In this document: in pieces, positions 12,101 through 22,905 of the stretch
Position numbering within the stretch: the first letter of the stretch is position 1
Layout of the letters: every line of letters begins with the position of its first letter
Source: Mugil cephalus
Lineage: Eukaryota; Chordata; Actinopteri; Mugiliformes; Mugilidae
DNA length: 64,000 bases
Direction of reading: 5' to 3'
Assembly: GCF_022458985.1 (NCBI RefSeq)
Contig: NC_061779.1
Location: 17,281,001 to 17,345,000 of the forward strand
Position numbers and translations under genes: made by a program
Notes under the pieces: generated by a model
What the model was told of the DNA's origin: nothing
Databases searched by the model: none
Seen by the model: the letters and a program-made list of their open reading frames with translations, nothing else

Positions 12101-14540
12101 AGTACTAACGGATTATCAAAGCCATTTAAATTAGTCATTATGGAGAGGATAGATTGTGAGACTGCCATGGGAGGTGGGTCACGTTAACCAAAAGGCCTCA
12201 AGGAAAGACGAGGAAAGCATGCAAATGAAATATAAAAAGGATGATTTTTCTTCCCTCCCTGTAGATTGCGCAGGCTCTGCTTATAATTTAATCTGCTATA
12301 AATCTGAGCCCACTGCGGGAGCCCCTGTGCGGCTCTTTAACCAGAAATAATGTTACAGATTCAAAAGAACCTCAAGAGAAAGAGGGCAGACAAAAGAGGG
12401 TGCGTGTGTGTTAGAGAATGGAGCTGGAGTGGGAGAGAAATGGAGGGGCCAGACGACGAGTGTGAAATGCGGCCGGTAAAGCGTAGATCTTACTCATCAC
12501 GGTGACGTGACACTGCGACCTTGCAGCCGGTGAACGCCAGTTACCACGTACGCTAAGAACAGGAAAAAGAAGAAAAGAAAACACAGTTTGAGTGGACTGT
12601 ATTCATTTAATGTAAACATGCGTCACTCTTCCTGCTCTCCTTCGTCACCTCAACGAGATCTCAGATCTGGTTCTGGAGTTAAGCAGCAGTGTGACTGAAT
12701 CAGAGTTATGCGATTGTTTAGGTTAACACGGAATGTGTAAAGCTGGGAATAAATTGGGAAGTATTTATACATTTATACAGAGGTTTGAACTGGTGAATCA
12801 CCTAATCAGTCAACTGGTTGTCTAAAACCGTTGTTTACAGCGGTGCGCTGAAAGCCTATTGTGAACGCATCACTTTGCCACGGTTGCATAGCAGAGATTA
12901 ATGATCGAGTGTGGAGCACCACTGAAGACGAGAGCGAGATTTATGTAGGTTGAGGGCAATGAGAGCCCAGTTTTGCATGTTGCACTAAGATCCTGCATTA
13001 TTATTCTTATACAGTATGGTGCTCAGAGATGCACTTGTGCATCCCCTCCCCATGAGCACACGGCCACAAATGTCAGACACGGACCACTTCATCAGCTCAT
13101 GTCTCTTCTCACCACAGGCCACTGGCTCCCCTCCACCGTGAACATATCTTCCAAACCACATAAATATTTATGTCCATTAATAGTAAAGAGGCAGCACGAG
13201 TAGATGCATAATGCTCTGTGTGGGTCTTATTTTCGAAGGAGATGCACTCCAACTGCTGCGACGTTTCTGTCGCCATGACAACAGAGTTCAGTGCGCGAGC
13301 CAAGCAGGACTTGGCCCCGTCAGTCTGCTCAGACAAAAGTAGCGTGATTCTCGTGGAGAAGGGAAAGAATGCGCACATTAAGTGTGCTCCTGCGGCAGTA
13401 TGAATGTTAATGTTAACTTGTAGCTACTTAAACACCGCAAGGACATGTGTTTAAAAAAAAAACGGAGAGTTTGCACAATGAGCTTCAGTGTTATCTCTGT
13501 GAACAGGAAGCGCAGGCATCAAAATGTGGATACGGACATCATTAGATGATCTCAGGCCGTTCTCTGGACGTCGCTACAAAATTGCAGGAGCCACACAGAA
13601 TACTTTGACCATATAAAGATGCGAACGCCTATTGGGAAAGCAGATGTGAGGAATTACAAGCTATCACATTTACATTCCACAGACCAATGTGAGCCTGAGC
13701 CCAAGTCCAAAACATTATCTTAACAAGGAGCAGAGATTCATTGTCTCCTGGTGTCAGATGTGAGTCGGTGGTGGATTTGGAGAATGAATCACTTCAGACT
13801 GCTCTTATGAACACATTCACTCATGTAAACAAACTCATAATTTCACCCTTACTCCACTTCTCTCTCACACACGCTCTAGCTGTTGCTCTGGGCTTTTTCC
13901 TGTCAGGGCATTGAAGTTTTGCAAACGGAGACACGATTTCTCTTTGCACCGACATCTCCCCTGGGACAGCGGCTCTGGGACAGAAGATGGATGGAGAACG
14001 AAGAGAGGAATTCTTTCCAGCTACAGTTGGTGGATGAGACACGAGTGAAAGACAGGAAGCACCAATAAAGCGGAGACGTGTGTCAAAAAAAAAAAAAACA
14101 GAAGCGGAGCGTTATTGGAGCGTGTGTGTTGTACAACACAGCACCTCCGTGAGAGATTAGGAGGGCGAGCAGCAGGAGCGATTTACTCCAGAGAGAAAGG
14201 CTCACGGAGTTTGTGCTTTCAAGGTAACACAGCTTTGACTTCCAGACTCGGCGAACAGGCGCCTCCTGCAAGATTAACAAGAAAGTGTGCTCAGTGGGTG
14301 AAGAGAAGACAGAACATCTTCCACCTATAGACTGAGCTGAAGTTCTCTTCTTGCAAAGGAAGTTAATGAGGCGATGGTTTACATCATGCAATAGTTTCCC
14401 CCATGATGATGGTCTGTCCCCGCAGAAGGATGACTTTCACTCTCCAAGGTCATTCACAAATGAGCCTGTGAAGGAATGAGCGCCAAAACAAGTTCAAGTT
14501 CATCTATAAGTCAGCATACTTGTCTATATGGGTCCACACC
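9120..14540. other. non-coding stretch, possible conserved non-coding elements
   Basis: I see no coding exon on either strand. A T run sits at 10975-10997. Segments around 11110-11345 and 12100-12350 are non-repetitive, rich in TAAT-type homeodomain cores and free of simple repeats, the look of conserved non-coding elements. That is only an impression without alignment. Confidence 0.45.
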
Positions 14541-15446
14541 TCAGAGTGTTAATTTAACACTTTTTTGAGTGTTGATACCTTTACACTAAGTTAGTGTAAA
14601 TTTGACTCTTTTTGTAGTTAAATTTAACACACTGCCTAACACCAACCAGTGTTAGTTTTTTTTAACACTTTTATGTAGTGTTAGCATTTAACTCTCTCAG
14701 AGGACTATTTCTTAACTACACAAGTGTTACCCCCATGACACTTAAAAGGTGTCAATATAATTCTTATATAATCCTACAAAAAATACTAAACTTTACTAAA
14801 ATAAAAAGGTAGTCATGTTTGGCAGTTCTAAAACATTTATTTTCAAACTTGCACCACAAATACTAGAACATGCAACCGTTAGGCACAGTGTTGCGTAAGC
14901 ACCACTTTAGCACGCTGGCTAGCAACTCCGAACCATTAGCATCATCTTATCACGTTTTATGAAAACATTTATTTTCAACCTTGCACCACGAATATTAGAA
15001 CATGCAACAGCAAGGCATAATGTATGTATGTAGTGTTAGCACCACTTTAGCACGCTAGCTAGCAACTCTGAACCATTTTGCATCATCTTATCACGTTTTA
15101 TATCTATGGTTACAAAGTGCATGACTCACTCAGACAAAACGTCAAGCCAAACGTACCGTTTACTGCCGTTACTCACATTCTATGTTACAGTGAGGCCAGG
15201 CATGCTGGGGCATTAACACTTGAGGTGTTAAATACAGGATCAGAGTTTAGGGGAAGAAGTACGGAGTTAATATTTAAACATTTACACCTAGAGGTTTGAT
15301 GTAGTGACACTTCCTTTTTACACTCGGTTTTGACAACAACCATTTATCGACTGAGAATTAATTATAATGGATTAACTCTACCCGGAGTATAATTAACTCT
15401 ACTAGTGTATGTCTAGTTTAACACCAAGAATTCAACTCTTCTCAAT
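14541..15446. mobile_element. MITE-like element rich in 'gtgttaaatttaacac' motifs, with internal duplication
   Basis: Both flanks are made of repeated motifs of the type GTGTTAATTTAACAC, AGTTAAATTTAACAC and their complements, typical of a fish non-autonomous DNA element. The core holds a tandem duplication at 14830-14960 and 14962-15100. Exact ends are uncertain because the terminal repeats are eroded, and there is no transposase frame. Confidence 0.55.
14830..15100. repeat. tandem duplication of a ~131-139 bp unit
   Basis: Unit 1 (14830-14960) and unit 2 (14962-15100) both run from AAAACATTTATTTTCAA through GCACCACAAATACTAGAACA-type sequence and ACCACTTTAGCACGCT to CATCATCTTATCACGTTTTA. They differ by scattered substitutions and a few small indels, one of them a 'tgtatgta' expansion in unit 2. 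Confidence 0.85.
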
Positions 15447-15449
15447 TTG

Positions 15450-16600
15450 CTGTGCAGGTTAGCTCAGAGGACATCACTCAAAAAGGTCATTTTTGAGTCT
15501 CAAAAAGAGACTCGAGTCTCATGGGAGATAAAATAAATGTCAACAGTAACATTAATAACATTAGGAACATTACTACACAGAGCTGACTGAGTGAATCTCT
15601 GCTTCAACTATGGCCTCCCACACTGTGCATTGCACACATTCACTTTTGTTTTACCTCCAAATATAGAAAATTGGATTAAATTGTGGACTTGTTTACAACG
15701 TGTTTGATCCTTTGATCCTTGGTAAATCTTGCCCCTCAGACCTTATTGTAATTAGAGCTCAGCACAATGGAACAATAGGTGTTTTTTTGGCTTCTATTTA
15801 TTCGGGGCAGCCAGGCTTTCTATTGCAAGAATGCACTGGTCATAATTCTTAGCAGTATGATGTGTATGTGTGTAGAGCTACGCAAGCAGGCAGGGATCTA
15901 GGGTCTGGCTCAGTGGTGGTACTGAGGGACATCTATAATTATTCAGTCAAGGAAACTACTGATCAAATCATCTTTCTCTAATATTGTGTTGTTGGTATAT
16001 TGTATAGTGTATACACATTAACACATTAATCGGCTGTTTTCATAGTATGACAAATACTACTACTATACTATTATCCAAATATCATCACATATCATCTTTC
16101 TCTATGCACTCTTTTCCTCCTTTGCATAAATATACTTCCTTCCAGACATAATATTCGCCCACACAACACAGCACATCCCTACACACACGCACGCATGCAT
16201 GCACGCACATACACACAGTGCACAACCGTATTGTAGATGTGCCAAATATTCAGTCAATAACAAATGAACAAAAGACAGACCCCATACATAACATGTCAAC
16301 AAATAATATTAAAAAAACAAGGGATGTTAATGTGAATAAAAGAATAGTAAAATGTTGAAATCCATGTAGGCTCTTTCAGCTCTTTCTTAACCCGAATAGC
16401 TCCTTTATGGACCATTATGAAATGAGATTATTTATTCATTATCTGTATGCATTATTCATAAATCATTTTGAAATGATTTTTTTTTCATATTGTGGAGAGA
16501 GAAGTTCTAAAGTTCTGGAACCAACATGTGTGATGTCACAGTGCTGTCAGAACACTCATTCCTAGAACTTAGTAGTGAACTCACCAAGATCCCACACTGC
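15450..16600. other. non-coding stretch, no gene seen
   Basis: AT-rich sequence with a short CA/GCAC-rich patch at 16170-16220. No coding signal was found. Confidence 0.5.
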
Positions 16601-16676
16601 AAACGACTCTGGAGTATCTGTGAAAAAAACAAGCAAAATTTTCCTTGTGGTCTAACAACCGGTCATCTCAAACTCA
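16600..16676 (+). other. possible 5' UTR exon of the 288-residue protein gene
   Basis: The sequence ending ATCTCAAACTCAG at 16676 is followed by a strong donor (GTGAGT at 16677). The next acceptor on this strand (TATCCTTTCAG, ending 17394) lies six bases from the start codon of the gene at 17400, so a spliced 5' leader from here is plausible. The 5' boundary is not determined, and 16600 is only a placeholder for a start somewhere upstream. Confidence 0.35.
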
Positions 16677-17399
16677 GGTGAGTCTAGAGGCAGATAGCTA
16701 CTGAATAAACACTCGCAAAACACACTCACAAATGACTCTCCTAGAGGGAGATTACTGAATCACTGGTTAATTATTACACTAACCCTTTTCACAAAGCTAT
16801 ATAACTATAATGACATGTTGCCATGTTGATAATAAAGCTGATCTTGGTATGGTGTGAACACTTTATTTGCTGGTTGGACTTGAAACAGTATCACTGGGGG
16901 TCGTAGTGGACTGAAGTTTAAAAAATAGGCTTGTGACGAGGAGTAGACATCAAACTGGGCAAAGGAAAAGACACACCACTGAGGTGCCCTTAAGCTCTAG
17001 GATCTGGACGCCCCCATTCCTGGGCATAGCTGTGCATACAGATGGTCCCCAAATGTGCCCAAAATAGCCCATTTGGAGAGTGTACATAGACAGCCTTCTA
17101 CAAAAACCTCTCCAAAATGGCTCTGCTTCACTTTATTAGTATCAGTCATAGTACAGGTGAAGTATTACCTATTATACAAAAAAAGCCTGAAGCCGCTCAT
17201 ATGTACTGAATTTATTTTTGACATGTCATTGGAGTCTGGGAAAAAGGCCTAGGGTTCAAGAAGCCATTAGTCCCAAAGCATGGAAAAGCCAGTGTGAATT
17301 GAGCATTCATGAAGTAGACAAGCCTGTATATGAATGATGCTGTATACTGTATAATAATGTATATTTAAGAGATTTTTATGTTTTATCCTTTCAGTTCAA

Positions 17400-17439
17400 A
17401 TGGACAGAGGAGACGGATCCCACACAAACTTCTTTGATG
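17400..17439 (+). CDS. coding exon 1 of the 288-residue protein gene
   Basis: Encodes MDRGDGSHTNFFD plus the first base of a Gly codon. It is too short to stand out as an open frame. It is bounded by a pyrimidine-rich acceptor six bases upstream of the ATG and a GTAAGA donor. Confidence 0.65.
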
Positions 17440-18390
17440 GTAAGAAAAGAACTCCTCATTTCACACACAAAAAAAGTTAAATACTGATATCCCCTTATTT
17501 AACTTGTCAGAGGTAACACAAAAGCTCAAAGTGGCCAATTTAATTGTGTGAATGATTCTGCAGGAGAGGAACGCCGCCGCCGGCTTGATTTGGTGGAGGA
17601 TATTGCACAAAGTGGCCAGTTCAATGAAGAAGAGATCGCATGGCTGCGGTTCGTTGTCAGGAATGGACAGGAGCGCGAAGCCACCGCCTATTTGAGGCAC
17701 ATTATTGCTGAGCGTGACAATGCCAACTATGACAATGTTGTCTTTGCTGTGGAAGATCTTGACACTGAGAATGAAGATTTAGAGGCTGATGATGAACTTG
17801 ATCCTCTGGGATTAAGACACTGTGGACCACCTGACATCTTCAACAGAGAAAGTGACACTGACAGCGAGGATGAAGCTCTTGGAGGATCCACGAGGAGGTC
17901 TAGAGGAGAAGATGAAGACAGTGACCAGATGAACAGCCAGCAGTTCAGATGCCCCTCTGAACTTACCAACGTCGTCTCCAGCAGTGACATTGCCAACAAC
18001 ATTATGGAAGAAAACCCAGCGCCAGTGCCTTCCTTGGGTCCAGTTAGAGAAGCATCCAGTGGGTGGTTAAGATACAACAAAGTGTCTGACATCTCTGACT
18101 GGGAAAGTGACACTGAGAACAGCACTGACCATGAAGCTCCATTGTTAGCTCCTTCCTCAAGCCAAGAAGCTGGAGGATCCCGGAGGAGCTGGAAAAAGGA
18201 AAATGGGAGCGATAGCTGGATGAGCAGCAATGCATTCGGGTGCAGCAATTCAGTTCCTCACACTGTCTTCAGCAGTGACTTTGAGGAAGAACACCCAGAG
18301 TCAGCACCTTCCTCCAGTATAGTCCCTGAAAGATCCAAAAAAAGAGAAAGGGATGGGGATGAAGAAGAAGATGGACACGGTAGCAAATAG
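17400..18390 (+). CDS. uncharacterised acidic protein with internal duplication (288 aa, two coding exons)
   Basis: Coding exon 1 is 17400-17439 (acceptor TATCCTTTCAG ends at 17394; donor GTAAGA at 17440). Coding exon 2 is 17564-18390 (acceptor GATTCTGCAG ends at 17563). They join in frame at a split Gly codon to give 288 residues. Residues about 15-70 look helical and charged (EERRRRLDLVEDIAQ, then EEIAWLRFVVRNGQEREA). Residues 70-100 are very acidic. Residues 109-176 and 194-269 are two diverged copies of one block, each starting ESDT, then GGS-basic residues, a Ser/Asn-rich part, SSD and an acidic Pro-rich end. The C-terminus ERSKKRERDG followed by an acidic tail could be a nuclear localisation signal. 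AATAAA follows at 18502. I do not recognise a family. It could be a lineage-specific gene or a domesticated accessory ORF of a transposon, and no transposase motifs are seen. The frame, splice sites and poly(A) signal support a real gene; function is unknown. Confidence 0.72.
17564..18390 (+). CDS. coding exon 2 of the 288-residue protein gene
   Basis: An 827-bp exon ending in TAG at 18388-18390, containing both copies of the internal repeat (17848-18051 and 18103-18330). The complementary strand also has a 173-codon frame, which is a shadow of this one. Confidence 0.72.
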
Positions 18391-18501
18391 TTCAACGACT
18401 GACTGAACCAACTGACTGCTATCAACCCTTTGTACACGCCATCTTCACAAAGGCTTAATTTCACTTTCTTTTAGTTCTTTTCTTTCCTGTTAAATTCTCC
18501 A

Positions 18502-18507
18502 AATAAA
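18502..18507 (+). other. polyadenylation signal AATAAA
   Basis: A canonical AATAAA sits 112 bases after the stop codon of the 288-residue protein gene and is followed by a T-rich, GT-containing stretch. This predicts a short 3' UTR ending near 18525. Confidence 0.6.
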
Positions 18508-18529
18508 CACATGGGAACTGCACTTTTTT

Positions 18530-21500
18530 TCTTGTTGGGCTTTAGTTTTTGGTTTGTAGGTGTTGTAGCAACACTGAATAAGAATGTCTGCTGAGACAAA
18601 CAGTGAAGTACTTTTTGTGTGTAACTAACCCCGCCATCCAAAACATGTATGCTTTTATATAAGAATGGTAACCCCCACAGCACTCCTCATGGTTCAGATC
18701 ACACCTAATGTAGCAAAATAATACATCTTCGAGGACTTAATTACATGGATTTGGGAAATGAATCATGTTAATCTGTGTTAGACCCGTTAGATCTTCAATT
18801 TCACTGGTTTGAGCGTTATAAATTTGTTATTCTTCCCATGGTTTCCCTTTTTGTTTGGAGCTTTAAAATTAGCTTTCTCCAAAAATTGAGACAATGTGCA
18901 ATGATATAATGTACAATACATTTCACTACAAGACATTACATTTCACTTGTCAAGACCACAGCAAGTGGCCACCTGGTTCTTATGTTGCAAGTGGCAGTTA
19001 TCTGTATTTCCTATTCAAAAGGAGAAACCAGAGTAGGTAGGATTAGAGAGAGCTAGCCTGAAAGCCAGACCAACTTCCCCACACACAAATTTATAGTGCT
19101 GGAAAGTTGGTTTGACGGTGCTATGTTGGGAGCAGATTATGCTGCCAGCTCTGTCAAATGGGTGGATTTACACATCATCTTAGCGTTGTGGAGGCTCTGA
19201 TTGGTTGTAGGATTGTCCGATTGAATGTAGAGGTGTTGTGCCTCATAGCAAACTGTTATCTGATCGTCCTGATACACTATGCACTTAACATCCTGCAACA
19301 GAGTAAATTCACCATTGTTATGAAGCAGGAAGTGAAAACCGAAATGAACCCAACTGGCAACTAACTAGTCAGAGCGAGCCTGACTGACGACCGCACAGCT
19401 ATAAATGTCTCACACCAGTGTAGACTACATGGGTATCAGAAACTCACATCATTAGTGTCTGTTACCAACGAATTTAAAGACCAACTCCACACCAGTCCTA
19501 TAGAGCTCAAGAAGTGACTTGGATGAATGGCGGAAACTGAATATGCCACTTAAAGAGCTGAATATAAGGGCACAAATGTCTGTAAATGCTATATGGACAT
19601 AAAACCTGCAGTCCCTGCTACCGTTTGAGGTTGTGTTATTTGAAACAATTTTTCTATTGATTTTTAACCAAGTGTGCTGTAAACCTTGGCCCGCTGCGTG
19701 ACACTGCTTTGTGTTGTCTACCCATTGGGGGGGTGATGTTATTTGTTCAGACTGCAACCTCCACCCTCCCCCACTCCACTGTGAGTGGGAGGGAGACCCC
19801 ATGTAGAGACAAAATAGACAAGAGTGTGAACGAAGGCCGGCCAGGCTGCAGAGACAGCAGGACATTCCCACACACACACTGTGCTGTGTCCCACCCAAAA
19901 AATAGCAAGGACCTCAGGGGACAGAAGAATAGGGTCAGAGGTGGTGTCTTTCTTTTCTTTTTTTGGGGGGTAAGGGGGGCAAGGACAGTGAGACAAAAAA
20001 AAAAAATCCAGGACAGTAACACACACATGTAAACACACACAGAGACACACATGCCACTCACTGTTATTAATACAGGTCGTCAATTAAGCCTGACCCAGAA
20101 AGCCTGTCTGCACGCAGGCTGAAACACACTGACGTGCTCAGAATCCTTCCTCTCAGCTCACTGTCTGAAAGCCTGGATTAACTCACAAACATGTAAGCAC
20201 ACTTTGAAAGTGCAAAATATGTGCAGACAGAAAACGGCCCTTAAAAGAATGTCTTTCAGCTAAAAACTGATTTGCAGATGCTTTGACATGCACATTCGCA
20301 CACACACAGTAAGACAAAAGCCTAAAATGGGTGGAGCGGCTGGCTCTGAAATTGCTGCCTGCGCAGTTGTCAGTGGAAGAAATAATTAGTTCCAGCATGT
20401 CTGTAACTTGTTTCTGGGGCTGCGCAGGTACGCCATGACACGACAAAGCTGGCAAACCATGTAAACAGCGCTAACCTGCAGCGAGTGATAGGGATACTCA
20501 CCCGCCCTCTTTTTGTTCTCTGTTTTATCTCGTTCTCTTGGGAGCAGGGTGACTGTCACTTTTCGGGGCCCATCTCAAGTGTATTAGCACTGGGGGAGGG
20601 AGCGGATGTTGAGGCTGAAGGAAGATCTGAGGGTGAGGAGGGTGAAAGTCATCTTCGCGCGGCGGGGCCGTGTGCTCTTAGTGGACAAGGACGAGCCAGG
20701 AGCGAGCGCTTGGCTCTGTCCCCCGTGCCTAGCTCCTCTGCTTTCATTCAAGGTCTTGTCTTAAAAGCTTTTTCCTTCTTCTTTGTTACACAGGGCCTAT
20801 CTAAAGGGTTTATGACTGACTCGTGCTAAGCACTCGGGTGACAGAGCCAGAGCTCATCACAAATCCTAAAACCCTCCACAAATGCTTTTTTCCTTCCTGC
20901 TCTCTGCCTATATTATTGTTTTTTTACCCCCCTCGGTCCCTTCGCTCCTCACTCTACGCTCTCTTCATCTCTTAATGCCTCTATCTTCTCCCTCACTGTG
21001 ACAGTGGAGTGCAGCCGTGCTCTAATCTAAGCCAGATGAGCTAGAAAAACACTAGCTTCCACCGTCGGTTGCTTTCCCCATTAACCAAGAGGCCCATCAT
21101 TTCTCCCTCCAATCACAGCGCAGCCTTCTGAGGTTCACTAGCACGACTGCATGTGCGATAAAGCAGACGAGCAAGCTGAACTCCTCCATGAGTGATTTAT
21201 AACGACATTCGATGGCTTTGCCGCCGTCAACGTCTGCCCCCTCACCGCAGACTGTTGGACTGTGGCTCTGAGCCAGACTCATGGCACCTGTTGAGAAGAC
21301 TGCCCTGTCAAAGCTGTTTCACATGATGGTCTCTTCTTACAGATGGACCTGGATTTTCAGCATATTTGGGGTCTTGAAGTTTTTTAAATTTTTTTTTTTT
21401 TTTTTTTTAGATCACATGGGTGCACTGTTGCGTATAATCTTGGCCCTTGATCACAGTGAGAAACCAGTCGCCGTCAGGCTTGAGCTGAGGCCCTGTCCTC

Positions 21501-22030
21501 TCTGTCGGGGGATGTTTGGGCAGACGTTTTCATTTAGGACTGACTCACTGCTGAGGGAGAAGGACGTCATGTCCCTCTGGGGACAATTCCTGTCCTGCAC
21601 TGTCACTTTCACTTTTGTATCCAGAAACCACAAAGCACATGATGTAGAAGTCCAGACCGCAGCGGGGACATTTGGCGGAAGGACAGAGATAACAGAGAAG
21701 GGAGGGAATGACATGGATGTGGTAATGTCAAGTATTTATGTAATAGTTTGGGGGGCTGATGTTTACGTGGATTATGCGGCAGGCTGTTTCCTAAACTTCA
21801 TGGTAAGATCATTTTACTAGTTAGTATAGGTCTGGAGGTGGTGCTGCAGGGGGGTCGTGAAATCCTAGGTTGACAAGACATTTTTATATACTTTTTAAAA
21901 TGTTCCCCACAATTTCCCCCCACAAATTTAGATGTCTTTAAATACACATTAACATGAACCCAGTATATTTTAGAAAAGGGATAAATGGAGGCAGAAGACA
22001 TTATCTTTCAGTCAGCACTTCCCTCATTCA
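18530..22030. other. non-coding stretch, no gene seen
   Basis: It contains short G-, C- and T-homopolymer runs (e.g. 19965-19980, 21388-21408) and CA-rich patches near 20020-20050. The longest frames (179 codons at 21281-21820; 148 at 19898-19452 minus) include homopolymer-encoded Phe or Cys/Ser-rich chance sequence and are not accepted. Confidence 0.5.
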
Positions 22031-22031
22031 G

Positions 22032-22602
22032 TCAGTGCGTTTACATGCAGAGTTTAATCGAGCTATGCTCAAATTTCGACATTCTCGATACAGTCCTTGT
22101 CCCAGTTTACATGCAGTGCAAGAAAATCAAATAACTGTTCTCGTCTTTCACACTAGGTGGCGATGCGTGTCCTTTCTGCGGGTTAATACCACGTTAATAC
22201 GTCCCGATTTCCGGGTTGACCTATTACCCGATATAATAAACAAGAGTCGTTCATGCGGCTGGCCGGCATTTGAAACGACAATCTGACGGATAATAGTAAA
22301 TTTTTTAATCTTGTACGTAATGTTCACGCTACTTCTGGGGCAGGTAAGATCCGCGCTATCCCTCAGACGGCTCCGTTTCTCTTCTTCTTCTTCTGCGACT
22401 GGCTTTCTTGGACGTTTTTGTTCCGGGGTCACACGCCAGCGCAGTGGTCGTGGAGCATGCGCACACGCATTATCCGATGAAAACTCCGATTCAATCGCAT
22501 TATCTGGGTGTCTCAATCGTGTTTACATGCACTTAAGTTCTCCTGTTATAGTCAGATTAAGGCAATAATTCGTTTTTTTCCACCTGCATGTAAATGCACT
22601 GA
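22032..22602. mobile_element. MITE-like element with 'cagtgcatttacatgcag' TIRs
   Basis: The ends TCAGTGCGTTTACATGCAG (22032-22050) and CTGCATGTAAATGCACTGA (22584-22602) are reverse complements with one difference. Related 'gtttacatgcagtgc' and 'gtgtttacatgcact' copies recur inside at about 22103-22121 and 22519-22536. The ~570-bp body has no transposase domain, although it has chance frames of up to 122 codons. This termini type is common in fish genomes. Confidence 0.7.
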
Positions 22603-22782
22603 GTGATATAGGAGCTGTCTCACACCATTTCACACAGAGCGCCACACCTGTCATTCTAAACCTCATTTAGGCCCCACCCCTATCGCTGCTGAGCCAATCA
22701 CCAGGCCGCATATTATTGACTGTTCAGGTGCCCGCAACAGACAATTATCTGGATAGCTACTCAATGCAACCTGATAATAATA

Positions 22783-22905
22783 ATGTTTATTTACAAATAG
22801 CAGTAGGCCGAGTTTAATATAGAACACATAGTAGGTAGGGAATCCCTACTTAATCTTGCCATCTGTTTGGGGGTCCTTGATCTTAAAAAAATGTTGAAGA
22901 ACCCT
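22783..22905 (+). repeat. dispersed repeat, copy 1 (forward)
   Basis: Contains GGCCGAGTTTAATATAGAAC, ACATAGTAGGTAGGG and GTTTGGGGGTCCTTGA. A diverged copy in inverted orientation lies 1.6 kb away at about 24494-24612, which shows it is a repeat family and not unique sequence. Confidence 0.75.

Noticed and set aside
17727..18248. 173-codon minus-strand frame
   Set aside because: Antisense shadow of the 288-residue protein gene, caused by its acidic codon use.
19035..19400. possible MITE with 'tagcctgaaagccagac' and 'gtcagagcgagcctgact' ends
   Set aside because: Terminal similarity is too weak to call an element by eye.
21281..21820. 179-codon plus-strand frame
   Set aside because: Includes poly-Phe from a T homopolymer; composition otherwise random and no supporting signals.
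22148..22516. 122-codon minus-strand frame
   Set aside because: Lies wholly inside the MITE-like element, with no transposase or other domain.
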